Assembly: GCA_946902875.1 (NCBI GenBank)
Contig: OX336345.1
Span: forward strand, 9,021,395 to 9,085,394
DNA length: 64,000 nt
DNA from: Nematopogon swammerdamellus
Taxonomy: Eukaryota; Arthropoda; Insecta; Lepidoptera; Adelidae
Reading direction: 5' to 3'
Program-made: the position numbers and the translations under genes
Notes under the pieces: generated by a model
Database searches by the model: none
Told to the model about the DNA's origin: nothing
Seen by the model: only the letters and a program-made list of their open reading frames with translations
Shown: piece after piece, positions 31,605-42,463 of the stretch
Numbering within the stretch: position 1 is the stretch's first letter
Layout of the letters: every line of letters starts with the position of its first letter

Positions 31605-31905
31605 AGAGGAAGCCACATAGCATTGACCGTGGCTCACATTCCACGTTAAACAGTAGGTCCCTTCCCTTCTTACCTCATTAGGTGGTAAGGTTTATCCCGG
31701 CCGGGTTGGTACCACCGCACTGAACGAAACGTCGGTCGAAACGGCTATGTAAATAGTTCGTGTTTTCCGACCAGTTCAGTGTAGCCGACATCAAATGAAG
31801 GGAAGCACTGACATGGCACCTAGTTCACCCGGTGTTATGGGCTGACATCACGCATGTTGTAGGTGATGTAGCCAACAGTGTCAGTTTCCATAAAAAAAAG
31901 CATTC
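31605..31905 (+). mobile_element. SINE family B, 5'-truncated copy
   Basis: GAGGAAGCCACATAGCATTG through GGGTTGGTACCACCGCACTG, TGTTATGGGCTGACATCACG and GTAGGTGATGTAGCC to an A-rich tail. It matches the complete copy that follows. Confidence 0.75.
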
Positions 31906-32064
31906 GTCCGTAGATGTAGAGGTGCCGGAAAAGCTTTTACAGCGGTTGAACCTGACCTCCATGTCGTTCGTGTCGCGAGAGCGTTGAAATAGCAGAAGTA
32001 AATGAAATTACTGTAAGACATGGCATTTTAATACACGCTTACGTTCATTACATCGCCACGCCTT
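31906..32064. other. unassigned sequence
   Basis: Spacer between two SINE B copies. Confidence 0.35.
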
Positions 32065-32445
32065 GTGCCAACCTCGGTAGCTCTGTGGTACGATAGGTCG
32101 ACTGTCGTTCGTGATCATAAGCACACCTGGTAAAACCTTGAATGGGTGACGGTTCGACCGTTGGAGGCTGACCGTGGTTCAGATTCCTCGTAAAACTGTA
32201 AGACTCTTTCTTCTTTTCTTTCCTTACTAGGTAGTAGGGTTTAACCCGTCACAGTTGGTACCACCGCACTGAATGAAAGGTCGGTCTAGGCGGCTATGTA
32301 AATAGTTAGTGTTTTCCGTCTGGTTCATTGTAGCTGGCGCGAACAAAGGGATACACTGACATGGCACCGCTCACCAAGGTGTTATGGGCTGACATCACGA
32401 ATGTTGTAGGTGATGTAGCCAACCGTGTCAGTTTCCATTAAAAAC
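32065..32445 (+). mobile_element. SINE family B, near-complete copy
   Basis: tRNA-like head with GGTAGCTCTGTGGTACG (A-box-like) and GACGGTTCGACC (B-box-like). The body has TTGGTACCACCGCACTGAAT, GACATGGCACC and GTAGGTGATGTAGCCAACCG, with an A tail. Other copies: 31605, 36190, 38470 (-), 50620 (-), 62735 (-). Confidence 0.8.
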
Positions 32446-32660
32446 ACGCCTGTAACCCAATGGGGTAGACAAAGGCACCGGATTCCCACGTGCCACGATC
32501 CTGATACACATCTGCTGCCAATTCCACTCTCATAATGTTCTTCACACAAGCTCGCCAGTTGCAGGCACTACGAGCACACGCCCGGTCTGGTCCAGGTTCA
32601 ATATTCACCCACCACTGACCCGAGCGCACCAGCATTGCGGCCATAGCACCCGCACTGTGT
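32437..32660 (-). pseudogene. LINE C-terminal-type fragment
   Basis: Minus-strand frame includes MRVELAADVYQDRGTWESGA, similar to the repeat at 24310. It is an interspersed remnant that overlaps the end of the SINE. Confidence 0.5.
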
Positions 32661-32935
32661 CACGACTTCATCATGGAACAATCATTTGAAAGTCGTTGCA
32701 CGCAGGGAGGCCCGCTGTCGGGATACCACCAATTTGGCCCCGATGACGCGCATTGACTGCGGTCCAGCCCCCCCTTGGAAGGACTCATAAAGGCGTTCTG
32801 AGCCCCCCCCCCCTTGGAGTGCACCGACTCCGAATATTGTTCCCATCTACGTCTAACGTCCGTCAGTCTGCGTCCCAGATGGGAGACAACGTCACAAACA
32901 GCGACTTGTCACCCCGGTCCTCGCGTCCCGAATCG
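32661..32935. other. unassigned, GC-moderate sequence with C runs
   Basis: A C9 run at 32805-32813. Several overlapping frames, none with a motif. Confidence 0.4.
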
Positions 32936-32959
32936 CCCTGGTCTGGTTCAGGTACGTGC

Positions 32960-33140
32960 GTCAGTCAGTCAGTCAGTCTTTCAGTCCGTCAGTCTGTCTT
33001 TCAGTCAGCGTGTATGCGTGCGTCTACTAAATGGGGATAAGCTTCTCCAATTTTCCTCCAGTCCTCCCGGCCTTCAGCGACACGGAACCACTGCTTTCCG
33101 CCGACGTACCACCCGGCGGGTTATCTTCCCACACTCCGTT
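32960..33140 (+). repeat. CAGT repeat plus LINE-tail-like segment
   Basis: A CAGTCAGTCAGT run, then CTTCTCCAATTTTCCTCCAG, CCTTCAGCGACACGG and CGACGTACCACCC. Related to 36965-37125 and, more weakly, 36530-36575. Confidence 0.6.
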
Positions 33141-33299
33141 TTCCTGTTCACGGCCGCCAGTTACTCCAACGGTCATCGCCTCTTCGGCTAACGTGCCCAC
33201 CCTACTGCCACTTTAGTTTAGCCATCCAGTGTCCAATATACTCGTAGACTATAATTTTAACTTTTTTTTACTCATATTATTATATATATATAAAAAAAA
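33141..33299. other. unassigned AT-rich sequence
   Basis: TATATATA/poly(A) region, possibly the 3' UTR of the minus-strand LINE fragment that follows. Confidence 0.35.
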
Positions 33300-33339
33300 T
33301 TTTTTATATAAATCTGCACGGGTTGCTGTGCCGAAAGAC

Positions 33340-33710
33340 CAATGGTGCAGTCGACAGTGCCAAAATAACCTCTCCTCACGAAACCACGCTCAGTTAGGTG
33401 CCATGCCAGCAGCTTTGCGGACTGTTGTTAGGCTGTCTAGCCCGTTAATACGATGCTTGAAGACACCCAGGTTAAAGGATTCAGGAAATACACCCACCGG
33501 AAGACAGTTCCACATTCTAGCGGTGCGACCAAGAAACGATTTAGAGAACCGATGGGTTCTCGAAAGCCCAATGTCAACAACAAATGGGTGCAGAGTCTCT
33601 CTGCGACGAGTCATGCGGAGATAGGACGGGTGGCAGGGAATAAGGGATGCTAGTTCCACAGAGCAGCGTCCGTGATAGTATCTGTAAAACAAACTAAGCG
33701 AACCCACAAA
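33340..33710 (-). pseudogene. LINE C-terminal fragment
   Basis: Minus-strand frame of 105 codons with LSLFYRYYHGRCSVELASLI, then RMTRRRETLHPFVVDIGLSR, SFLGRTARMWNCLPVGVFPE and NLGVFKHRIN. This is the conserved C-terminus of Jockey/CR1-type LINE proteins. Different from, but related to, family L1x. The 5' side is cut at about 33710. Confidence 0.8.
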
Positions 33711-34504
33711 ACATCCACAAATTTAGAGGAAATGAACTCATCATTTCTCCCCAAGTACGATTTGAGATTCAAAACGGGCGTTAAAAGACATTCAATCCGA
33801 CATGGCATCCGCGACTCATAGCAACATCATGTAGCGCTATTTGTAAAAAAAAATCCAAATTAATGCTTCAGATGCTTCACCTGCCGACCAAATGAGCCGA
33901 AATTGTTCGATAAAACTCCGCATACATTTTAATATTCTCCGTGAATCTTTTCGCATGCGTCACTCATCATCACTCATCACCTCTCTGTTAGATTCGTAGC
34001 GACCCATAGGGACAGCTACAGACATGTTCGATAGAGTAGTGAAGAGTAGACAGCCACTTCCACTCACGGCCATCAATCATGTTTCAGCTAAGCTGGCGAA
34101 AATAATCTCAGAATTTGTTTTTCATCAAAAGTTCTTACGTGACTGACGACGGCTCGAAGGTGCTCAAATTTTTCCTCTCTAAAATACCAATTTTCTCACG
34201 TCAACAGGTTACGAGAGTGCTCTGTCAGCTAACCCTATAGATAGACTATAAGCTATAGTGTAGGTCAAGTACATTTAAATAGGTACCTATTAAATGGTCT
34301 TGGTGTAGGTATAGGGCCTTGACTTGAATATAACCTTGACCTTAGACACCGTATTTTGAACACTGCCTACTGATCCGCTCGGACAGCGTGATGGTGTAAG
34401 TATGTATACGAAAAAGTGCTTACGTGGACACTATCAAGGCACGCTACTACACGCAGTTTTCCGCTCTTCTCATTAACTCACTCCCTAACGGCTACCTTTT
34501 TTAG
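33711..34504. other. unassigned sequence
   Basis: No gene recognised. Confidence 0.4.
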
Positions 34505-34527
34505 ATCGTCTGCCCACCTATATGATT

Positions 34528-34570
34528 TTAGGGTTCCGTACCTCAAAAGGAAAAATAAAGTGTTTATATC
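34528..34570 (+). repeat. GGTTCCGTA-type fragment
   Basis: TTAGGGTTCCGTACCTCAAA, a boundary piece of the dispersed group. Confidence 0.5.
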
Positions 34571-34639
34571 TGACCGTGATGTGACCGGTACTCTGATAAT
34601 CTCGCTTCCATCGTCCCTCCTCCTCCTGTTCACATTCGC

Positions 34640-34929
34640 TCAAACCCGCCATACTCTCGCGGAAAACTCCTTTGTTTCGACAGAAGGGTTTCTCGAACGG
34701 CACGATTCTCTAAATCCTTCTGGTGTCGCACTACAAAGGTGAGGAATGTGCTTCCTGGGAATGTCTTCTCCTACTCCTACAAACCACGGATCTTCAAATC
34801 GCGGGTTAATAGCCTTTCCCCCGCGACATTAGTCCGCCTTCAGGCCGGGCTGGCACCTTCTCGGCGGTGAAATTGGCTGTACCTGAGGCTATGACTTCGA
34901 GCACAGCCACCCAGTACGGGTGCAATAAA
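34640..34929 (+). pseudogene. LINE C-terminal fragment and tail
   Basis: Plus-strand frames include RNVLPGNVFSYSYKPRIFKS and RVNSLSP, the C-terminal W..LP..VF....LQ.FKSRV pattern. A tail follows with GGCTGGCACCTTCTCGGCGG and a short A run near 34926. Confidence 0.6.
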
Positions 34930-34997
34930 AAATATGTAGTTATAAATTAACAGAAATGTGAGAAATTTCGGAGATTCGTCGAAATAACTACATATTT
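34930..34997. repeat. perfect 14-bp inverted repeat, 40-nt spacer
   Basis: AAATATGTAGTTAT (34930-34943) and ATAACTACATATTT (34984-34997). Confidence 0.7.
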
Positions 34998-35320
34998 GCA
35001 TAGGACAAACTGCGCGTCATACCTACTACCAGCGGATTTAAAATTGTATGTCGAGTTATATATGTGTGACTAATGAAAGGAAAACGTGTGCACAACATTT
35101 TTTAATTTCATATCCTTGCCTCGACCGTGACGTCCGGGGTGTGATGGCGCGACTCACTGGCGTCGCCACGCACATGTTGGGAACCTGTGGTATGGGTAAC
35201 ACGATTTTAATACTGTTTGCTAATTGGCTTGTCTACCTGACCTAGTTAATGCAATGATAGGACACCCGTCCGTAGTGACCCGTGCCCGGCGAAAATGAGG
35301 CCGCGGCCGCAAATATGTTC
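34998..35320. other. unassigned sequence
   Basis: No recognised gene. A NotI-like GCGGCCGC lies at about 35302. Confidence 0.4.
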
Positions 35321-35324
35321 CTCA

Positions 35325-35562
35325 TTTCTAGCCACTGACCAGTAAGCATTTCTATCCACTGACCAGTAAACATTTCTAGCCACTGACCAGTAAGCATTAC
35401 TAGCCACTGACAAGTAAGCATTACTAGCCACTGACCAGTAAGCATTACCAGACACTGACCAGTAAGCATTACTAGCCACTGACCAGTAAGCATTACTAGC
35501 CACTGATCATTAAGCATTACTAGACACTGACCAGTAAGCATTTCTAGCCACTGGCCACACAA
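35325..35562 (+). repeat. 24-bp minisatellite, locus 1
   Basis: About ten units of CTAGCCACTGACCAGTAAGC plus ATT(A/T). The same unit forms a second array at 48882-49165. Confidence 0.95.
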
Positions 35563-36185
35563 TTTAAGCACCCTAAAAGATACTAACTTCTTTTCTCTTC
35601 TCTTCTTTCTACATTAATATATAGATTTAAACGTCCGTCTGTATTGTCACTTATATGTCAAGAACGGCTCAAGCTACTTGTCTATGTAATTTAATTAGAA
35701 TTTGATAAAATTTAATTTAATTAATATAAAAATATTATTTTTACCTATGTAATACGACATATCTCCGCAAGGTTATAGGCTTTACAGCATCACGTTATTA
35801 TTAATTTGAACTAAGCATTGGGGCCAAAAGCGAACACGGTCGGAGAAAATTCGATGATTTCCGATTGAAATTCGATTTGCTATTACATTGACTTTGCCGC
35901 GAGCGAAGCCGCGGGCGCACCTAGTGAGAATATAAAATTGAGATATCAAACCAATATTCATACTATAATAAGTAAATAGTGCACAGCCAAGCAATCTTCA
36001 CAAATCCATGCAAATAAATCGCAAAAAAAAAATATATATATATATCGCGCACTGGACAATTTCGAGTAAACATCTTCACATAAAATAAAATATATTTTCC
36101 AGGCTATACGATGATGTACAATTGACTTCAAAACATAAAGACAGAGTTGACACAATATTGTCACACTCACCAGCAGCGCACCTCA
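35563..36185. other. AT-rich sequence with a repeat-end motif
   Basis: The inverted motif CCGCGAGCGAAGCCGCGGGC near 35897 marks an interspersed-repeat end. An (AT)n run lies at 36032-36045. No gene. Confidence 0.45.
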
Positions 36186-36189
36186 GAGA

Positions 36190-36325
36190 GAAGGCCACGA
36201 GTATAATGATCAAAGGGGAACATTTACATGGCATCTAGATCGAACAGAAACTAAGTGTGATGGACTGGACGTGTGTAGTATAGGTGATGTAGCCAGCGAT
36301 GTAAGGTTCAATATAAAAAGTTCTA
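36190..36325 (+). mobile_element. SINE family B 3' fragment
   Basis: TATAGGTGATGTAGCCAGCG followed by an A-rich end, with TTACATGGCATCTAGATCG upstream. Confidence 0.5.
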
Positions 36326-36964
36326 TCAATGTGTCTTCACTTTTAGAGTTGACTGTACAGGGAAAGCGTTAGCTCGAGTGCTCCAGAGGCATTGCGAGCG
36401 ATTTCGCAATCAACTTATCAAATTTCCAATAATTCTGCACGTTATCTTCACACTATTCGATTCAGAAATAAATTGTTATCAATTTTGAAATAATCCCTAT
36501 TACCATATTCTATTATAATACTATGTAGTGCTCTCCAATTTTCCTCAAGGCCTCGCGGCATTCAGCGGGAGAAGTCACTCATAGTGATAAGTCCATCTTG
36601 CGCACTCCTGTACTTCTACGTATGGTTTTTAATTTTTGTAAAATGTGTATACAAATTATATTCCGTCCGATTGTATTCGTGTTCCAATGTATACGTTTCG
36701 AGCACCGACTTACCTTTAGGTACATACGTCGGTGGTTTCGATGCATAAATGGGGCATTTTTTACCAAACTGGTTCGCTCAAATTCACTTGTCCTATAAAA
36801 TAAAAATGGTGTAGATACCGAAGATATCAAATATTTTCTTGCTATCTGAATTCAAAGAATGTGTCATGTTTCTCACATTTCCTATCTCAAATAGACAAAT
36901 TGGTAGCAAGACGGGCGTAGCGACAGAAATGGCCAAATAATGTATACATTTTTATCAGAAACGT
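36326..36964. other. unassigned sequence
   Basis: A short tail-like segment CTCTCCAATTTTCCTCAAGG at 36531. Otherwise nothing recognised. Confidence 0.4.
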
Positions 36965-37135
36965 TCAGGCTCTTTCGGTCAGTCAGTCAGCGTGCATGCA
37001 TCCACTGCTGGACATACGCCTCTCCAATTTTCCTTTAGTACTCCCGACCTTCAGCGGTACGGAATCACTGCTTTTCGACGACGACGTACTTGAGGTCATC
37101 GTCCCACCTGGGGGGTAGATCCTGTAGGATTGTAG
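36965..37135 (+). repeat. interspersed repeat (LINE-tail type)
   Basis: TGCATCCACTGCTGGACATA, TCTCCAATTTTCC and GACCTTCAGCGGTACGG. The 'CCACTGCTGGACATA' phrase is widespread in lepidopteran LINE tails. Confidence 0.65.
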
Positions 37136-37688
37136 GAATAGAAAAAGATATTCCCCGGAAGCCCATTCCGGGTGAGATTAGAGAAATCTTCTTTAACGTT
37201 CAATGGACATCACTATATTTATAATGATTAATAAATTTATTATTATACTACTCATTATAGTATATAATACAATAATGGATCAAAACAAATCTATTCACAA
37301 CATCATCAACAAATATATCAAGGTGACAAATAATATGTGGTTCTATTCACATCAAGAAAGTTTACTAATCTCGATATAAGTAGGTTAGACATATGATTTA
37401 CGCAAGAATGACTAGCAACAAAGGAGCTACTGTAACACATTTCTGAGTTTATAGCTTTGCCATAGGCGACTATTGTTTCAACTGTACCGCCTCATTTATA
37501 GACCGAGCGAATGGGCAGAAATCGTCTTATCTAGAAGCAGGGATAATTCCCAAAGCGTCCACAGTGTAGATCCCGGGATTATGAGGCTCTGCCTTACTAC
37601 GAACCGCTTGACATAGGTAACGGGCGTGGAATAAACACTTTAGAAGGGGTAGCAACTAGTCGTGGAGTAGGTACAACATACGTCTCTT
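37136..37688. other. unassigned sequence
   Basis: No recognised gene. Confidence 0.4.
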
Positions 37689-37691
37689 CAT

Positions 37692-38088
37692 ATTTATAAG
37701 CGGAGGGTGGCCGAGTGCTTTGGGCAACGGCTTCTCATGCGAGAGGTCCGCGGTTCGAATCCGGTCGGCGTGTACCAATGAGTTTTTTTCTGACGAAAAA
37801 ATTTACGTGCATACCTACACCTGCTGCTTCACCATTCGGAACCGGTGTAAAACTTTGCCCCTTACTAGGTAGTAGGTTCAAATTGTAGCCGACTGTGTTG
37901 GTACCACGGTACTGGATGTAAGATGGTCGCATAGCAGCCTCGGTTGTGTTCTCCTCTAGTTCAGTATAGCCAGCAATCCAGGGAAGTCACCGGTATGGCA
38001 CCTACTTACTCGGAGGTGATATTGGCTGGTCGGAGCATGCGCTTTGGCCCCTCCGACTCAGCCACCTGTAAGGGATTACATAAAAAAA
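37692..38088 (+). mobile_element. SINE family A, complete copy
   Basis: Head with GGTGGCCGAGTGC and GGTTCGAATCC, a CCA-like GTGTACCA, and the body to GAGCATGCGCTTTGGCCCC with an A10 tail. A short internal deletion removes the TAGGTCCCTTCCC segment. Confidence 0.85.
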
Positions 38089-38465
38089 AAAATCTCGACC
38101 CCTCCCGGCGGCGGCCTTCAGTGAAATTACAAATAGAACTCTGTCGCACCTGTCTACTCACGTATCTAGCTAGCCACCGATATCTAGCTATCTCTGTCTG
38201 CTGCAAATTGAGTGTGCCACGATCGAATGTAGGTAACCTGTATCCAATATATTATTTTTGATGTCTTACGCCTGGTAACGTCTTTGCTCTTGGTATGGGC
38301 AGTAATTTAGTGAATGAAGCGGAAATGCGTTCAGGAAGTGATGTATAATTTTTTGAGCTAAGTATATTATGATTCTTTGGTACGGCCTACAGTTGGTGCA
38401 TGTCAAAAGCTGTCAACCGTGAGTTTATAAATACAGTGTTATACAACATCATTGGCAACTGTAAG
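38089..38465. other. unassigned sequence
   Basis: No recognised gene. Confidence 0.4.
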
Positions 38466-38484
38466 ACTAGTTGTTTATGAAACC

Positions 38485-38715
38485 TGACATGGTTGGCTAC
38501 GTTTATCACCATTCAGTGCGGTGGTACCGATACGGTTGGATTGAATTCTACCAGGTAGTAAGGTAAGGAAGGGGACCTACAGTGGAGTCCAGTGGAGACC
38601 AAACCACGATCAGCCTCAACGGTTGAACGGCCATTCATTCAAACTTTGACCGCGCCTGAATGGGCTTAATTTCACGATCGTATGTCGATTCATTGCACCA
38701 CCGAGGTTGACAAAA
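38485..38715 (-). mobile_element. SINE family B fragment, minus strand
   Basis: Reverse complement of the head and middle: ACGATCAGCCTCAACGGTTG, TTGCACCACCGAGGTTG. The body 3' part is missing. Confidence 0.65.
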
Positions 38716-38924
38716 TGCACGAAAATGCCGTCTCTATTCATTTCCGTGACTTCTCCTCGCCGGGTAGCCTAGATCAGTACCGTGTGGTCAGTTGAGTAAG
38801 GACTGGAGATGATGTACGACTGAGGAACGATCTCGTCCCTCTAGCCAGCGAGATGTTAGCTCGATGCGCGGTTAACCACTTCGTTTCTCTTCGAGGAGCA
38901 AATTAATTGTGGCGGGGTTAGGGT
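38716..38924. other. unassigned sequence
   Basis: No recognised feature. Confidence 0.35.
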
Positions 38925-38927
38925 ATC

Positions 38928-39418
38928 AAAGAAGTGTTAGAAATTGCTATTGTCGAACGGAAGTGTTCCAAATTGTTATACAAAGAAGCCTTACAAATTG
39001 TTATACAAAGAAGTGTTACAAATTGTTATTCAAAGAAGCATTACAAATTGTTATTGTCGAACGGAAGTGTTCCAAATTGCTATACAAAGAAACCTTACAA
39101 ATTGTTATACAAAGAAGTGTTACAAATTGTTATGCAAAGAAGCGTTACAAATTGTTATTGTGGAACGGAAGTGTTACAAATTGCTATATAAAGAAGCGTT
39201 ACAAATTGTGGTACAAAGAAGTGTTACAAATTGTTATGAAAAGAAGCGTTACAAATTGTTATTGTCGAACGGAAGTGTTACGAATTGCTATACAAAGAAG
39301 CGTTACAAATTGTTATTCAAAGAAGCGTTACAAATTGTTATTCAAAGAAGTGTTACAAATTGTTATGCAAAGAAGCGTTACAAATTGTTATTGTCGAACG
39401 GAAGAGTTACAAATTTTT
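38928..39418 (+). repeat. 25/29-bp minisatellite with 104-bp higher-order unit
   Basis: Basic 25-bp unit: CAAATTGTTATACAAAGAAG plus CGTTA. A 29-bp variant with ATTGTCGAACGG recurs at 38951, 39055, 39159, 39263 and 39392, giving higher-order spacings of 104, 104, 104 and 129 bp. All three plus-strand frames are open across most of the array. Confidence 0.95.
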
Positions 39419-39964
39419 ATACTCCATACGCCAGATTTGTATGTTTTCTGTGTGTCAGAATTTGTGTTTTATTTTGCACGAGACCGCGTCGGTATAAATT
39501 TTTTTAAAGTCGTTTCTAATAAAAAGTGTTTTATGTTTAAATAACATTTCATGAGTTATGTAAGGGTATTTTATCACGAACACGAATTGCTCCATTTCAT
39601 TTAATTATATAATTTTCCTTTTCTTTCCTTTCCTTTGTAAGCTTAACAGAATAAAGAAAATGAGGCTTCACTGTACTGTTGTCGCACAGTGAAGAACAGT
39701 CGGAAAGCACACGTCGAAATAGTGCCCACAAAACTGGCCAAAAGAAATTAATTCAGTCTGAGCGACCGAAAATGAGCGCCATAGCTCCGCTACGCAGCGG
39801 GAATACCAGACGGAATTTATTTAATTGTAGACCACGACACATTGATCTTCTGAATCAGACAAATTAACTCGTTCAAACGTATTTGTGTACTGAATAATAG
39901 GTACTATATCTATTTTAAACGAGTAAAATTTTAATTAAAAACTAAACATATTGTACAATACATA
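39419..39964. other. unassigned AT-rich sequence
   Basis: No recognised gene. Confidence 0.4.
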
Positions 39965-40043
39965 AAGCTAATTACAAAATAATATAGAAACTAAACCTAC
40001 ATAATATGTAGGTTTAGTTTCTATATTATTTTGTAATTAGCTT
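39965..40043. repeat. perfect 38-bp inverted repeat, 3-nt loop
   Basis: Arm 39965-40002 (AAGCTAATTACAAAATAATA...) is the exact reverse complement of 40006-40043; loop AAT. Confidence 0.95.
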
Positions 40044-40129
40044 ATAAAATCATTATATATTATATAGCTTATCGCATAGCTTATCAAATTATAATTACAT
40101 AAAACTACCAATTAAAATCTAAAACAAAA

Positions 40130-40295
40130 AGTCCCACTAATAGCCTGGGTTCGCCCCACCGCGCCGCGCCGCCGGTGGTGGAAGCTCCGTTTATATTTTT
40201 TATAATATATTTGTATTTCTATACTTTGTTTATGTAAAATTTATGTAAATATTGTAAATGTGTAAATAAAGAGAAAATAATAAATAAATAAATAA
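40130..40295 (+). mobile_element. LINE/SINE 3' tail candidate
   Basis: CCTGGGTTCGCCCCACC, a GC-rich patch, then an AT-rich stretch ending in an (AATA)n run at 40277-40296. Confidence 0.4.
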
Positions 40296-40362
40296 AAACT
40301 TTAACGGTAAACTCTCGAAACCCACTGACATAAACTAAAAGTAAATCTCATCCATCGCCAGC

Positions 40363-40387
40363 CTTTTTTATGGATAGTGCAACATGT
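40363..40387 (-). mobile_element. LINE L1x 3' end (distal part of an interrupted copy)
   Basis: TTTTTTATGGA is the complement of the TCCATAAAAAA tail used by other L1x copies. The rest of the LINE resumes at 41532. Confidence 0.75.
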
Positions 40388-41531
40388 CGTCGCCCTAGTT
40401 CTTGTTTTGGGCATACGCCATTTATAAAATTTTACAGGAAACGGTTTTTTCTGTTTTAAAATTAAAACATTAATCCTTTTTGCATCAAAATTTAACAGTA
40501 TGTAGAAGAAATGCCCCTATAGTGGATAGCACTCTTTTTTTATTTATATACACTAAAACAAATTAATTAAAATTACTAACATTTGGATATGCCACAAAGT
40601 TGCAAAAAGTCCGTTAACTTTTATGGATATGCCCCAAGACAACGTGGATATGACATTTCATGAGTAGCATTCTCTCAGTTCTTGTTTTTGGCATGTCCTA
40701 GTTTACACACACAGGTTGTTTTTGTTTTTATTACGCCTAAAGAAATTTTTACAATTTGTTTGAGTGAGATTGGTAGTATTCTTGCATCGATCATGCATGA
40801 AACTTCTTACACGTATTCAAATTAGCGTATTCATAAACTTTCAACATAGGTATATAAACTTACATATTATTTTTAAATGTAATATGATATTGAAGCTACA
40901 CCGCGCAAAGTAGGTATATAATATATTTTTTTTATGTAATCTTATATTGGAAGCTATACCGCGCATTCAATTTGAATTTGATACACATCCTGAGGACGAA
41001 AAGGCGCAGCCTGTATAACAGCCAGCTGTTTTAGGTTAGTTTAATAAATTGTAGATAAATCTTATTTACGTCGCGTATCTTCTTCCAAGTGTGTTGCCTC
41101 CAGGTTCAGGAGTCACTTCCATGTCCATGATGTCGATTTTCAGACGAAAATCAGCAAAAACCTTTGCAAACTATTCAAAAACACGAATGAAAAACGGTTC
41201 GCGTTGTAAATTCCACTGATAAAGATAGACAATATGGCGTCTACTGACATGACGTAAGCAAAATCCCTGCGCTCTGATTGGCGGGAACATGGATATACCC
41301 AAATTAAGAAGTCAATAAATATTAATTCGGTAAATTTTTGGATATGCCAAAATTAAGAACTAAACGTTTTCTTCACATGTTGGATATGGATTCTGAAAAA
41401 AGTACTTTACTGTTTAAAAAATAAGATCTTTTTTTGTCTATCGGATGCGTAATTTTTTTTTCAATGTTTCTACATTCATAACTCAATTTCGCCAAAAATG
41501 GTCTGTGCCCAAAACAAGAACTAGAGCGACG
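40388..41531. mobile_element. 1,144-bp non-autonomous DNA transposon, 4-bp ATGT TSD
   Basis: TIRs CGTCGCCCTAGTTCTTGTTT...GGGCA (left) and the complement of CGTCGCTCTAGTTCTTGTTT...GGGCA (right) match at 25 of 26. ATGT lies on both sides (40384-40387 and 41532-41535). Subterminal copies of GGATATGCC and AGTTCTTG occur inside. There is no transposase ORF. The superfamily is not assigned; a 4-bp duplication limits the choices. Confidence 0.85.
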
Positions 41532-41812
41532 ATGTGGCATCGTTTCACTTACAAGTAGGTGTCTAACGATGCCCATGGACATTATGTGATGCACGGGGAT
41601 TGAGAGTGCCATGCCGGCCTGACAGTAGCATTTTCACGCCTCTTTTGAAAAACCCCAGGCTGTACTTGGGAGGAAATAGATGGGCAGGGAGTGTCTTTGT
41701 CGAAAAGGTGCCCGACCAAAGACATTATTTTTAATCTCTTTGTGCCCGACACTGGCCGACACTCACAATGGCAAGGCCAATGTTTTGTGTGAGGTTGAAA
41801 CCGTGGGTACAT
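41532..41812 (-). pseudogene. LINE L1x C-terminal fragment
   Basis: Minus strand: CHCECRP-like start is noise, then FQKRRENATVRPAWHSQSPC and NVHGHR-like residues in adjacent frames. These align to the ...FKKRA...GRHG..H..RMSMG end of other L1x copies. Broken by frameshifts. Confidence 0.65.
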
Positions 41813-42010
41813 TTATGTAAAGTAGGTGTTGTAGCTGTAGCGTAAAATAATCCGGGCAACACTGGAGAACACATTGATGTGGCGCATTGTTGTGGCAGGA
41901 GGTCCACCGATAACGAGCTCCCAATCGTTGATATTCTCTATTAGTGATTATCGCAAAAATAACGGTGGCCGCAGCTCTCAAGTAGTCTCAACCCAACTAA
42001 CATTATGGTG
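41813..42010. other. unassigned sequence
   Basis: No recognised feature. Confidence 0.35.
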
Positions 42011-42463
42011 TTAAGAGCGCGGTACTACAGCATCGAAATGCGCACTGATATGGCGCATTATGAATAGTGAAGCGTTCGCTTGTTTTATAGTATTTGTTCA
42101 AAGTTTGTTAAACCAATTTACAATACACGAATATCCAAATCTGTCAAATGAAGTAAAATTTTATCTTACATCATCTTCTGCAATTAATATAAACTCAAAA
42201 TAATGTTTTAGAAAGCTGCAATTTCGAAACGAAGAGAGCATTTCAGAGTATTTCGACCGTTTAGTAGTTCGTTTGTGATTTTTTTTTGACATATTAATTG
42301 ACATAAATAAAAATAAAAATCAGTCAGCAACTTTTAAATATGGTCAACTTTTAGACAGGATTTTTTAATATATATATTTTTGAAATTCGTTGAACAAAAA
42401 AGCGAAACGAAAATGTGGCAAATTTTGCAAATTGTGCCTCACGCTGTAGTACCGCAGTCTTAA
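42011..42463. mobile_element. TTAA-flanked MITE (piggyBac-like)
   Basis: TTAA at 42011-42014 and 42460-42463. Inside are TIRs GAGCGCGGTACTACAGC (left) and GACTGCGGTACTACAGC (reverse complement of the right). The interior is AT-rich without a transposase. Confidence 0.7.

Noticed and set aside
33653..33670. CCACAGAGCAGCG as a third CACAGAGCA element
   Set aside because: It is part of the LINE coding sequence (GRCSVEL) and has no opposite terminus.
35325..35562. CRISPR-like array (also 38928-39418 and 48882-49165)
   Set aside because: Units are directly adjacent with no unique spacers, in a eukaryotic context; they are minisatellites.
38909..39544. 211-codon frame as a protein gene
   Set aside because: Translation of the 25/29-bp minisatellite; the other two frames are equally open.
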